DNA from: Erysipelotrichaceae bacterium
GTDB taxonomy: Bacteria > Bacillota_I > Bacilli_A > Erysipelotrichales > Erysipelotrichaceae
Assembly: GCA_017432895.1 (NCBI GenBank)
Contig: JAFRIG010000060.1
Coordinates: 1 to 41,874, forward strand
DNA length: 41,874 nucleotides
Direction: 5' to 3'
Shown here: piece by piece, positions 24,864-33,131 of the stretch
Numbering within the stretch: the first letter of the stretch is position 1
Layout: every line of letters begins with the position of its first letter
Made by a program: the position numbers and the translations under genes
The notes under the pieces: model-generated
What the model saw: the letters and a program-made list of their open reading frames with translations, nothing else
Databases searched by the model: none
Told to the model about the DNA's origin: nothing

Positions 24864-24943
24864 ATATGTAAAGAAGTACCACAGCAGCATACTATCGCAT
24901 TGCTTGGTGATCTTGTCGTTTATTTTCTGAAAGGAGAAGGATA

Positions 24944-25909
24944 ATGAGAACACTGGGTTTTTTAATTAGTCACAAAGAGGGCGAAAAAAGAAGAGCCTTA
25001 TTGCCGCGTGACTTAATGAATGTGAAAAAAGTCCATCAGATCTGTATCGAAAAAGGCTATGGCGAGGCTTTGCGGATCCCGGATTTCGATTATGAGAATT
25101 TCGGAGCCAAGATCCTCGAGCGGGATGAAATATACAAGTGCGATTGTCTGGTCGATGTCAAACTGGGTGATTGTGACTTTCTGGATGAGATAGATGAGGG
25201 CAAGCTACTGATCGGCTGGGCTCACGCCTTGCAGAAGACGGATTTTACAAGCAAATGTCTTGAAGCCAAACATTCAATACTGGCCTGGGAAAACATCTAT
25301 CAGGATGGCCGTTATATTTTCTATCGCAATCGGGAACTGGCGGGGGAAGCCGGAGTTATGCAGGCCTTTTTGTATAACGGAAGAATGCCTTATGAATGCA
25401 AAGTCGCCATCTTAGGCAATGGTCAGACGGCCAAGGGAGCCATGCGGATCCTGCATGGTCTTGGCGCAACTGTCGATGTCTATGGCCGAAAGCTGGAAGC
25501 TTTATTTAAAGAGAAGATGTTTGAATACGATGTGATCGTCAACTGCATCATGTGGGATACTTCCCGTCACGATCACATCATCTATAAGGAAGACCTCAAA
25601 AAGTTCAGACCGGGTACGATGATCATCGACATCAGCTGCGATCCGGGGATGGAGATCGAAACAGCCAGAGCCACCAGTATCGATGATCCGGTCTATGAGG
25701 TCGACGGTGTCATCCATTACGAAGTAGACAACACGCCGGCCATGTTCCCTTATACTGTTTCGCAGATCCTTTCGAGGAATTTCTCGACCTATCTGGATGG
25801 CATCATCAATGGCAAGATGGCTCCGGAACTGGAAAAGGCGATCGTGATCGATAAAGGTGTCATCCTCGACGAGGATATCATCGCCTATCGAAAGAGGCTG
25901 GGATTATGA
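24944..25909 (+). CDS. N5-(carboxyethyl)ornithine synthase-like NAD(P)-dependent dehydrogenase
   Basis: This 321-aa protein is of the alanine dehydrogenase/transhydrogenase superfamily. The N-terminus (MRTLGFLISHKEGEKRRALL) matches the carboxyethyl-ornithine synthase subgroup. A Rossmann segment follows (CKVAILGNGQTAKGAMRIL) and DISCDPGMEIE lies beyond. The known enzyme reductively condenses pyruvate with the side-chain amine of ornithine (or lysine) using NADPH. The start has an AAAGGAGAAGG site, and the stop overlaps the next gene as ATGA. The subgroup is assigned from memory of the N-terminal signature; a related opine-type or saccharopine-like dehydrogenase is the main alternative. Confidence 0.72.
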   Translation: MRTLGFLISHKEGEKRRALLPRDLMNVKKVHQICIEKGYGEALRIPDFDYENFGAKILERDEIYKCDCLVDVKLGDCDFLDEIDEGKLLIGWAHALQKTDFTSKCLEAKHSILAWENIYQDGRYIFYRNRELAGEAGVMQAFLYNGRMPYECKVAILGNGQTAKGAMRILHGLGATVDVYGRKLEALFKEKMFEYDVIVNCIMWDTSRHDHIIYKEDLKKFRPGTMIIDISCDPGMEIETARATSIDDPVYEVDGVIHYEVDNTPAMFPYTVSQILSRNFSTYLDGIINGKMAPELEKAIVIDKGVILDEDIIAYRKRLGL

Positions 25910-26319
25910 GAGTGATGAAGATACAGGACTATGATCAAGTTTATGATTTGTGGCTGAAATGTGACAATCTGGATATCGATCCTGTCGATGAATCAAGGCA
26001 AGCCATTGAAAGATACCTGGAAAGAAATCCCCGGACCTGCCTGGTGCATGAGGAAGATGAAAAGATCGTTGGTGTTATCTTAGGCGGTCATGACGGAAGA
26101 CGGGGTCGGCTGTATCACCTGGCGGTCGATCCGCAATATCGCCACAAAGGTATCGGGGACATGCTGATGAAGGGGGCAGTGCAAGCCTTGGCCAAAGAGG
26201 GCATACGCCGCATCGGCTTCTTTGTCTACAAGGAGAACCTTGGGGCCAGAAAACTGTTTAAACGGGAGGGCTTCAACGAAAGGGACGATCTGATCTATCT
26301 GGACAAAGATCTTATCTGA
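25906..26319 (+). CDS. GNAT family N-acetyltransferase
   Basis: This 137-aa protein has the GNAT fold. Motif A is visible as LYHLAVDPQYRHKGIGDMLM, with the acetyl-CoA pyrophosphate loop RHKGIG, and motif B as GFFVYKENLGARKLFKREGF. The substrate cannot be predicted from sequence. Its ATGA overlap with the carboxyethyl-ornithine synthase-like gene implies coupled translation, so it may acetylate that enzyme's amino-acid product or precursor. A terminator follows 1 nt after the stop. Confidence 0.88.
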   Translation: MRVMKIQDYDQVYDLWLKCDNLDIDPVDESRQAIERYLERNPRTCLVHEEDEKIVGVILGGHDGRRGRLYHLAVDPQYRHKGIGDMLMKGAVQALAKEGIRRIGFFVYKENLGARKLFKREGFNERDDLIYLDKDLI

Positions 26320-26320
26320 G

Positions 26321-26348
26321 AAGGGCGATTGTAAGCCCTTTTCTTTTT
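26321..26348 (+). terminator. Terminator after the GNAT gene
   Basis: AAGGGC (26321-26326) pairs with GCCCTT (26335-26340), followed by TTCTTTTT. Confidence 0.78.
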
Positions 26349-26410
26349 AAAAAGTCCTTAAAAAGCCGTTAATATCGCTGTTTATGTTAGCCGTTATGTT
26401 TAAAAAGTGC

Positions 26411-26416
26411 TAAAAT
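26411..26416 (+). promoter_or_regulatory. -10 box 8 nt before the GTG start of the LtaS-like gene
   Basis: TAAAAT (preceded by GTGC) ends 8 nt before GTG 26425, with no SD. A leaderless transcript with a GTG start is predicted; ATG 26431 would have a leader of about 6 nt. Confidence 0.4.
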
Positions 26417-26424
26417 CTATCTCA

Positions 26425-28566
26425 GTGAATATGAATAACGGCTTTGTGAGCAGGCTGAGGGAAAGCCTTCAGACCCCGCTGAAAAATCTCTTAAGCTATT
26501 TCCTGATACTGATGTATTGGGAGCTTTTGTTATACTACGAACTGCACAAGACGCTGATGGATCTGAGCTATTGGAATATCCTGTTCATGATCCCGATCAG
26601 CTTCCTGCTGGCTTTTCTTAATGACTATTCGGAACGTCATAAAAAGATAGACGGTCTGTGGAAAGCTCTGATCTTACTGGCCTTTGGTTTATTCTATGTC
26701 GGGGATCTGATCTACTACAAGAGTTTCGGTTCGCTGGTGTCGGCTTCGATGATCGGCATGGGTACCGATGCGATCAACAGCTTCTGGTGGAGCTTAAGGA
26801 CCACCTTGAGCGACAACGCATCACTGATCGTAATGTTTGAACTGCCCGGTCTTGTTCAGCTGATTTTGACTCTCCTGGGTAAAAACCCTGATTACTCCTA
26901 TGGCTTCAAAGGCCATCTGGCGATGCTGGCACTGGTCTTTGTGACCTGGTTTGGCGTTGTGCAGGCTTTGCCTTTGGCGGGGACGGCCGATCATACGGCC
27001 TATGGTGCCTACTACAGCCGTTATATCGATACTGATACGGCTTCAAGAAAACTTGGTGTTTTACCTAACTTCATCGTGGAACTTCGTTATTCGCTGTTTG
27101 GTTCGACGAAGAACTCTTCGACCTTGCAGGCCAACGAAGAAGTGGCGATCGAAGAGACGGCCCAGAAAGAAAAACTGGATGTCATCCAATACAACGAATA
27201 TGAGGAGCTGGATTTTGCGGCTTTGGCTCAGTTAAGTGACGATGAGACGATCAAGACGCTTTGCGAATATCTGGCCAGTGTCAATCCCAGCAAGCAAAAC
27301 GAATATACCGGTCTGTTTGAAGGATACAATCTGATCTATATCTGTGCGGAATCCTTCTCGTCACTGGCGATCGATGAGACAGTGACGCCTGTCTTATACA
27401 AGATGGCCAACAACGGCATCGTCTTAAACAACTACTACAACTCCTTCCGCAACACGACGACCAACGGCGAATACGCTTTTCTGACCGGCGTGTGGCCCGA
27501 TGTGGCCAGACAGGAGACCAACATGGGCAAGATCACCGGTACCATGGGCCAGTCCATCGGCAAGGATATGTCAACGGCTTTAGGCAATATGTTCGATCTG
27601 TTTGAAGGTCTCGACAGCCGAGCCTATCACAACTACTATGGCAGTTACTATGGCCGAAATAAGACCCTGCCTAACATGGGCTTCACCTGTCAGTTCATGA
27701 ACGACGGGATGAAGTTCACGACCGCCTGGCCGGCTTCGGATCTGGAGATGATGGAACAGTCAGTTGATGATTACATCAACGACGATCAGTTCGTTACCTA
27801 CTATATGACCTTCTCAGGTCATGGCAACTACACGACCGACAACGTCATGGTCGCCCGCAATATCAAGACAGTAAATTCCTTACTGGATGAGTATCTGCCA
27901 ACCAGCGCCGTCGGTTATCTGGCGGCCAACTACGAGCTGGAAAAGGCAATGGATTATCTGTTACAAAGACTGGAAGAAGCGGGTAAACTGGACAACACCG
28001 TCATCGTTTTGACCGGTGACCATTATCCCTACTATCTGACTGATCACGGCTATGAATCCTTAAGAGGCGAGAGTGTCGATGAAAACTTCGGCAGTTTCAA
28101 ATCTTCCTGCATCATCTACAACGCGGGTCTTGAGGAAAAGATCGAAGTCGATGCACCCTGCTGCAACGTGGATATCCTGCCGACCATCCTGAATCTGTTT
28201 GGCATACCATACGATTCCAGGCTCTATGCGGGAACCGACATCTTCGGCAGCGGCGTCCATATCGCCCAGATCTACAACCGCAACTTTGTGACCGACAAGG
28301 TCATGTACAACTATGCTACCGGCAAGGCGACCTGGCTGATCGATACGGAAAAGTATGATGAGCAGCGTCTCAATTCCTATCTTGAAAGCATGATCAGTAT
28401 CGTCAATAACCGCTATGCGCTGTCGATCGGGATCGAAGAGACGGACTTCTATGCCTTCGTCTTCGACAACTTCGATCTTTACAGCGTCAAAGAAAAAAAG
28501 ATCGAAGAAGAGACGGTCGAAGTACCGGAAGAAAAAGCCGGGGAATCGATCACCCAATTATCTTAA
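26425..28566 (+). CDS. LtaS-like phosphoglycerol transferase / sulfatase-fold membrane protein
   Basis: This protein of about 713 aa has an N-terminal block of about five membrane helices (within residues 15-185) and a large extracellular alkaline-phosphatase/sulfatase domain. Catalytic features are the early metal Glu in YICAESFSS, the nucleophile Thr in NTTTNGE (about residue 345), SGHGNY, and TGDHYPYYL with the late metal Asp-His. This is the LtaS architecture, which polymerises glycerol phosphate from phosphatidylglycerol onto lipoteichoic acid. The C-terminal tail is acidic and charged. The open frame extends to GTG 26407, but the -10 box at 26411 lies inside that extension, so GTG 26425 or ATG 26431 is preferred. 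It is monocistronic with a terminator. The polymer product (LTA or another glycerophosphate decoration) is inferred. Confidence 0.88.
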   Translation: MNMNNGFVSRLRESLQTPLKNLLSYFLILMYWELLLYYELHKTLMDLSYWNILFMIPISFLLAFLNDYSERHKKIDGLWKALILLAFGLFYVGDLIYYKSFGSLVSASMIGMGTDAINSFWWSLRTTLSDNASLIVMFELPGLVQLILTLLGKNPDYSYGFKGHLAMLALVFVTWFGVVQALPLAGTADHTAYGAYYSRYIDTDTASRKLGVLPNFIVELRYSLFGSTKNSSTLQANEEVAIEETAQKEKLDVIQYNEYEELDFAALAQLSDDETIKTLCEYLASVNPSKQNEYTGLFEGYNLIYICAESFSSLAIDETVTPVLYKMANNGIVLNNYYNSFRNTTTNGEYAFLTGVWPDVARQETNMGKITGTMGQSIGKDMSTALGNMFDLFEGLDSRAYHNYYGSYYGRNKTLPNMGFTCQFMNDGMKFTTAWPASDLEMMEQSVDDYINDDQFVTYYMTFSGHGNYTTDNVMVARNIKTVNSLLDEYLPTSAVGYLAANYELEKAMDYLLQRLEEAGKLDNTVIVLTGDHYPYYLTDHGYESLRGESVDENFGSFKSSCIIYNAGLEEKIEVDAPCCNVDILPTILNLFGIPYDSRLYAGTDIFGSGVHIAQIYNRNFVTDKVMYNYATGKATWLIDTEKYDEQRLNSYLESMISIVNNRYALSIGIEETDFYAFVFDNFDLYSVKEKKIEEETVEVPEEKAGESITQLS

Positions 28567-28568
28567 AA

Positions 28569-28604
28569 AGCAGGCCTCATGGATATCCATCAGGCCTTTT
28601 ATTT
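28569..28604. terminator. Bidirectional terminator between LtaS-like gene and the AraC gene
   Basis: AGGCCT-C-ATGG / CCAT-C-AGGCCT forms a long hairpin (28572-28597) with a T-run on the plus side and, on the minus strand, GCTTTTT on the other. It serves both convergent genes and overlaps the end of the AraC gene. Confidence 0.78.
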
Positions 28605-29558
28605 GAGTCGATATTCCCGGGGTTTGACCCCGTAGTTCTTCTTGAACAGACGATAGAAGAAACTGAGGTTTTCATAGCCGATATTCAAAGCGATGTCCTC
28701 GATCCTTAAGGAAGTGTTCTTCAACAGGAAACAGGCCTGGTTTAGCCTCTTGGTTTCTAAGAGATCCTTGAAGGTGCGGCCGGTCTGTTTTTTGATGATG
28801 CGAGAGATCGTATAGATGTCCATCTTCCTGTCTTTCGCAAATTCATTTAAGGAAGCGTTTTTATAATTGACATCGATGTAGCGTAAGACATCCATGGCCA
28901 GCTGCTGATCGAAGGAAGTCTTGGAGACGGAGATCTGTTCAAAGTGGTTGATCATGGAAAGGAATAATAGACCCATGGTCAGCTGATTGAGACTGCGCTT
29001 GTTGGGCTCATCTTCCAGCAGATTCCAGATCAGGTTTTCCAGCAGATTCTGGATAGGCAGGATATCACTGGCGGAAAAATAGAGATAGTTGCAGGACAGG
29101 TCCTGGGCGGTCAGGCAGCTGATGATGAAGTCTTTTAGAGCGTTGTCTTCGGTAAAGATCATCTTAAAGGATTCATCAAAAAACTGCGGCAGGATCATGA
29201 AGTTGACGGCGATGTCCTTTTTATCAGCCGGCATTATCTCCTGACTGGCGTGCTGGTTGAGAAAAAGCAGGTCACCTTGTTTTAAGATGATCTTTTCGCC
29301 ATCGATATAGTGGGTCGTTTCGCCCTTGGCCATATAGATGAATTCGATGTAGTTGTGATAGTGGCGGGGAAAGTGGACGAAACGGGTATGAGGCCGGATG
29401 TCGATGAGCTTGCCGTTGGAAAGCACCCGGGAAGAGTCGATGACATCTTCGCTTTCGTTGCTGTAATACAGCTGCCGATCAATGTCCGTGTTTCCTTTAA
29501 GGATCTTTTCTTCTTCGGGCGTTATCTGACTTAACTTGTTGAGCAGGATCTCGTTCAT
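28599..29558 (-). CDS. AraC family regulator, probable activator of the rhamnose operon
   Basis: This 319-aa protein has a cupin-type ligand-binding domain (about residues 50-130: FVHFPRHYHNYIEFIYMAKG, HYIDGEKIILKQGDLLFLN) and a C-terminal pair of HTH motifs (about 215-319: SLNEFAKDRKMDIYTISRIIKKQ and IEDIALNIGYENLSFFYRLFKK, ending GVKPREYR). It is divergent from rhaA, the layout of RhaS/RhaR-type sugar-responsive activators, so L-rhamnose-dependent control of rhaADB is inferred. The start is set at ATG 29558: a TATAAT box ends exactly 6 nt upstream and there is no SD, so the transcript should be leaderless. A TTG extension to 29576 would include that -10 box and is unlikely. Confidence 0.87.
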   Translation of the reverse strand: MNEILLNKLSQITPEEEKILKGNTDIDRQLYYSNESEDVIDSSRVLSNGKLIDIRPHTRFVHFPRHYHNYIEFIYMAKGETTHYIDGEKIILKQGDLLFLNQHASQEIMPADKKDIAVNFMILPQFFDESFKMIFTEDNALKDFIISCLTAQDLSCNYLYFSASDILPIQNLLENLIWNLLEDEPNKRSLNQLTMGLLFLSMINHFEQISVSKTSFDQQLAMDVLRYIDVNYKNASLNEFAKDRKMDIYTISRIIKKQTGRTFKDLLETKRLNQACFLLKNTSLRIEDIALNIGYENLSFFYRLFKKNYGVKPREYRLK

Positions 29559-29564
29559 GATTCT

Positions 29565-29570
29565 ATTATA
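29565..29570 (-). promoter_or_regulatory. TATAAT box 6 nt before the AraC start codon
   Basis: On the minus strand TATAAT is followed by AGAATC and ATG. Normal start-site spacing puts +1 on the A of the ATG. Confidence 0.55.
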
Positions 29571-29665
29571 GTGCAAGAAAGGACAGTTTTTTATTTAAAA
29601 CAGGATATACAAAGGAGGGTGTCACAAAGGATAGAATTAAGATGTAGAAAAAGGAGCACGATAAT

Positions 29666-30925
29666 ATGAGTGAAGAAAGATATTCCTATGCGAAAGAAAG
29701 ATATGCCCGCTATGGCATCGATACCGATCAGGCGATCGAAACTTTAAAGAACATTTCCGTTTCTTTGCACTGCTGGCAAGGTGACGATGTCAGAGGTTTC
29801 GACACCGATCCCAACAAACCCTTAACGGGCGGCATCCAGACGACCGGCAACTATCCCGGTCGAGCCAGAAATCCCGAAGAACTGATGGCCGACCTTGATG
29901 AAGTACTCAAACTCATCCCTGGCCGTCCCAAGATGAACCTGCATGCCTCCTACGCCATCTTTGAAAAAGGCGAATGGGCCGATCGAGATAAACTGGAACC
30001 CAAACATTTTAAAAAGTGGGTCGACTTCTGCAAGGAAAGAGGACTGGGCTGTGATTTCAATCCGACCTTCTTCTCCCATGAAAAATGCGATCCTCTTACC
30101 TTAAGTTCCGCTAATGAAGAGACCAGAAAGTTCTGGATCGAACATGGCAAGGCCTGCATCCGCATTTCCAACTATCTGGCGGAAGAACTGGGCGAGAAAT
30201 GCGTCATGAACATCTGGACAGGCGATGGCTTCAAGGATATTCCGGGTGATCGTTTAGGTCCCAGACAAAGATATGCCGAAAGCATCGATGAGATCTTGAA
30301 AGAACCGTTTGATTTCAATAAGGTCAAACCCTGCGTTGAATCCAAGGTCTTCGGTATCGGTGTGGAATCATACACGACCGGTTCCGCCGAATTCTGTCTG
30401 TCCTATGCCGCAAAGAATAGAGACAAGTGCATTCCATTGATGGACAACGGTCACTATCACCCGACGGAAGTCGTTTCCGACAAGATCTCGGCTTTACTGA
30501 CTTTCTTTGATGAGATCGCTTTACATGTGACAAGACCGGTCAGATGGGATTCCGACCATGTCGTACTCTTTGACGATGAGACCAAAGAGATCGCCAAAGA
30601 GATAATCAGATGCGGCGTCGATAAAGTCGATATCGCGCTGGACTACTTCGATGCTTCGATCAACAGGATCTCAGCCTGGGTCAACGGCTATCGCAATCTG
30701 CAGAAGGCCCTGTTATTTGCCTTATTGCAGCCCAACGAGGAACTCAAGAAGCTGCAGGACAGCCAGGATTTCTCTAGGTTGATGACACTGCAGGAATCCT
30801 TCAAGACGCTGCCGTTTGGCGATGTCTGGGATGCTTATTGTGAAGCTTGTGGCAAGCCTCTTGATGAAGAGTGGTTTGATGAAGTAAGCAGATATGAAGA
30901 AGAAGTACTGGTAAAAAGAGGATAA
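29666..30925 (+). CDS. rhaA: L-rhamnose isomerase
   Basis: This 419-aa protein is the normal length for RhaA, a Mn-dependent TIM-barrel enzyme that converts L-rhamnose to L-rhamnulose. Recognisable blocks are SVSLHCWQGDDVRGFD, TGGIQTTGNYPGRARN, MNLHASYA, CDFNPTFFSHEK, MNIWTGDGFKD, FGIGVESYTTGSAEF, MDNGHYHPTEVVSDKI (metal ligands) and RWDSDHVV. It is the first gene of rhaA-rhaD-rhaB, with AAAAGGAG before the ATG. The 107-bp divergent region to the AraC gene should hold its promoter; I see no strong -35/-10 pair there, as expected for an activator-dependent promoter. Confidence 0.96.
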   Translation: MSEERYSYAKERYARYGIDTDQAIETLKNISVSLHCWQGDDVRGFDTDPNKPLTGGIQTTGNYPGRARNPEELMADLDEVLKLIPGRPKMNLHASYAIFEKGEWADRDKLEPKHFKKWVDFCKERGLGCDFNPTFFSHEKCDPLTLSSANEETRKFWIEHGKACIRISNYLAEELGEKCVMNIWTGDGFKDIPGDRLGPRQRYAESIDEILKEPFDFNKVKPCVESKVFGIGVESYTTGSAEFCLSYAAKNRDKCIPLMDNGHYHPTEVVSDKISALLTFFDEIALHVTRPVRWDSDHVVLFDDETKEIAKEIIRCGVDKVDIALDYFDASINRISAWVNGYRNLQKALLFALLQPNEELKKLQDSQDFSRLMTLQESFKTLPFGDVWDAYCEACGKPLDEEWFDEVSRYEEEVLVKRG

Positions 30926-30929
30926 AAAG

Positions 30930-31775
30930 ATGGATACCAAATTAGCAAAAGCATTCACAAAGATCTGTACCGATGGTTTTAATCAGGGCTGGCATGAACG
31001 CAACGGCGGCAACCTTTCTTATCGCTTAACGGATGAGGAAGTCGCTGAAGTAAGAGATCAGTTCAACGAAAATTCTGAGTGGCAGGATATCGGTACCAGT
31101 GTTCCCGATCTGGCCAATGAATACTTCATGGTCACCGGTTCAGGCAAATACATGCGCAATATCCAGCTGGATTTTGAAGACAATGTCGCCATCATCAAAG
31201 TCAATGAAGACGGCACGAAATACAAGATCGTCTACGGTCTAATCAATGGCGGCCGACCTACTTCCGAACTTCCGACCCATTTAATGAACCTGGAAGTTTT
31301 GAAGAAAAGAGATGAAGGTTTGAGAGTCGTCTATCATGCCCATCCGGCCAATACGATCGCTTTAACGTTCATTCTGCCGATCGATGGCATCATCTTCACC
31401 AGAGAGATCTTCGAGATCATGACCGAATGTCCGGTCATCTTCCCGCAGGGTATCGGCGTCATCGAATGGATGGTACCGGGTGGTAGAGAGATCGGAGTCA
31501 AGACGGCCAAGATCATGGAGACCCAGAACGTCGCAGTCTGGTATCACCACGGCATGTTTGTGGCAGGTCACGACTTCGATGAGGCCTTCGGTCTGATGCA
31601 TACCGTCGAAAAGGCGGCCGAGATCCTGGTCAAGGTCAGATCGATGTCCGATACCAAACTCAACACCATTGAACCCCAGGGCTTCCGCGATATCTGCAAG
31701 GCCTTCAATGTGGAGATCGACGAAAAGTATCTTTACGAAAGAAAGACCTACAAGATCGGAGAAAAGCCTGAATGA
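30930..31775 (+). CDS. rhaD: Rhamnulose-1-phosphate aldolase
   Basis: This 281-aa class II zinc aldolase cleaves L-rhamnulose 1-phosphate to dihydroxyacetone phosphate and L-lactaldehyde. Family blocks are WHERNGGNLSYRL at the N-terminus, the zinc histidines in VVYHAHPANTIAL and VWYHHGMFVAGHD, and TECPVIFPQGIGVIEWM. It starts 4 nt after rhaA with a GAGGATAAAAAG site and overlaps rhaB as ATGA. No lactaldehyde reductase (fucO) is present in this cluster; the iron alcohol dehydrogenase at 13826 belongs to another operon. Confidence 0.95.
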   Translation: MDTKLAKAFTKICTDGFNQGWHERNGGNLSYRLTDEEVAEVRDQFNENSEWQDIGTSVPDLANEYFMVTGSGKYMRNIQLDFEDNVAIIKVNEDGTKYKIVYGLINGGRPTSELPTHLMNLEVLKKRDEGLRVVYHAHPANTIALTFILPIDGIIFTREIFEIMTECPVIFPQGIGVIEWMVPGGREIGVKTAKIMETQNVAVWYHHGMFVAGHDFDEAFGLMHTVEKAAEILVKVRSMSDTKLNTIEPQGFRDICKAFNVEIDEKYLYERKTYKIGEKPE

Positions 31776-33037
31776 AATACTATCTGGCGATCGATATCGG
31801 TGCCTCTTCCGGAAGACACATCGTGGGCTGGCAAGAGGATGACCAGTTAAAGACCGAAGAAGTCTATCGCTTTCCTAACGGAGTCAAGGAAGAAGATGGT
31901 CATCTGATCTGGGATATCGATGCTCTGGAAGCGGAAGTTAAAAAGGGCATTGCGATTGCAAAAGAGAAATATGCGATCGAATCTTTGTCCATCGATACCT
32001 GGGGTGTGGACTACGTCTTGTTGAAAGGTGATCAGACGATCTATCCGGTCTATGCCTATCGGGATGAAAGGACGCAAAAGGTGATCGACGAGGTCCATTC
32101 CCTGATCCCGTTTGAAGAGCTCTATGAACATACGGGCTGTCAATTCCAGCCTTTCAACAGCATCTATCAGCTTTATGATGATAAGAAGAAAGGCAGACTT
32201 GAAGATGTCAGCGATTTCCTGATGATCCCGGAATATCTGATGTATAAACTCACCGGTGTCAAGGCCAAGGAATTCACCAACGCCACGACCACCGGCATGA
32301 TCGATCATGAGACACTGGAATTTGATAAGAAGATCATTGAATCTCTGGGTCTGCCGGAAATACTCTTTGGCAAGCTTTCTCAGCCGGGAACATACTTAGG
32401 TGAATACGAAGGCATCAAGGTCGTCTTATGTGCGAGCCATGATACCGGTTCCGCCGTTGAAGGTATCCCCATGGAGGGCAATGAACTCTACATCTCTTCG
32501 GGTACCTGGTCATTACTGGGTGTCAAGAGTGAGAAGCCTATAACGGATGAAGGCTCTTTGAAAGCCAACTATTCCAATGAAGGTGGCGTAGGCTACAACC
32601 GCTATCAGAAAAACATCATGGGTATGTGGATCGTCAACGAATTAAGGAAAGCCTTATGTCCAAATGAGGATTTCTCTGTTATCGTTACAAGAGCTGAAGA
32701 AAGCACTTATGATGAGGTATTAAATGCCAACGACGCCTCATTGCTGGCACCGGAAAACATGAAGGATGCCTTCGATGAACTATTGAAGGTCAAACCGGAA
32801 AACAGCTACGACTACTTCCGCTGTGCTTTCAGATCTTTGGCTCTGTCTTACAAGGAAGCGATCGAAGAACTGGAAGGCAATACCGGCAAGACTTATTCAA
32901 AGCTCTATATCGTCGGTGGCGGAGCCAAGAACGGCTTCCTCAATAGACTGACGGAAGAATATACGGGCAAGAAGGTCATCGCATTACCTATCGAAGCTAC
33001 GGCCTTGGGCAATCTCAAGGTCCAGATGAAAAACTGA
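31772..33037 (+). CDS. rhaB: Rhamnulokinase, C-terminally short
   Basis: This 421-aa FGGY-family sugar kinase phosphorylates L-rhamnulose at C1. It has the ATP-binding N-terminus YYLAIDIGASSGRHIVG, SIDTWGVDYVLL, GCQFQPFNSIYQL, ASHDTGSAVEGIP, SSGTWSLLGVKSE and the C-terminal adenosine motif IVGGGAKNGFLNRL. The protein stops at ATALGNLKVQMKN, whereas typical RhaB proteins (about 470-490 aa) continue about 50 more residues in the terminal helices. All motifs needed for catalysis remain, so it is probably active. It ends 3 nt before an intrinsic terminator; no remnant of the missing part is evident downstream. Confidence 0.93.
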   Translation: MKYYLAIDIGASSGRHIVGWQEDDQLKTEEVYRFPNGVKEEDGHLIWDIDALEAEVKKGIAIAKEKYAIESLSIDTWGVDYVLLKGDQTIYPVYAYRDERTQKVIDEVHSLIPFEELYEHTGCQFQPFNSIYQLYDDKKKGRLEDVSDFLMIPEYLMYKLTGVKAKEFTNATTTGMIDHETLEFDKKIIESLGLPEILFGKLSQPGTYLGEYEGIKVVLCASHDTGSAVEGIPMEGNELYISSGTWSLLGVKSEKPITDEGSLKANYSNEGGVGYNRYQKNIMGMWIVNELRKALCPNEDFSVIVTRAEESTYDEVLNANDASLLAPENMKDAFDELLKVKPENSYDYFRCAFRSLALSYKEAIEELEGNTGKTYSKLYIVGGGAKNGFLNRLTEEYTGKKVIALPIEATALGNLKVQMKN

Positions 33038-33040
33038 AGA

Positions 33041-33069
33041 AAATCTGCTGCTGAGGCGGCAGATTTTTA
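33041..33069 (+). terminator. Terminator after rhaB
   Basis: AAATCTGC pairs with GCAGATTT around a short loop, ending in TTTTT. Confidence 0.82.
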
Positions 33070-33131
33070 ATAGCTGAAGGAAAGTATAAGGTAAAATAAA
33101 GGTGTATCGATAAAAAGAAAGGGATCAGATC

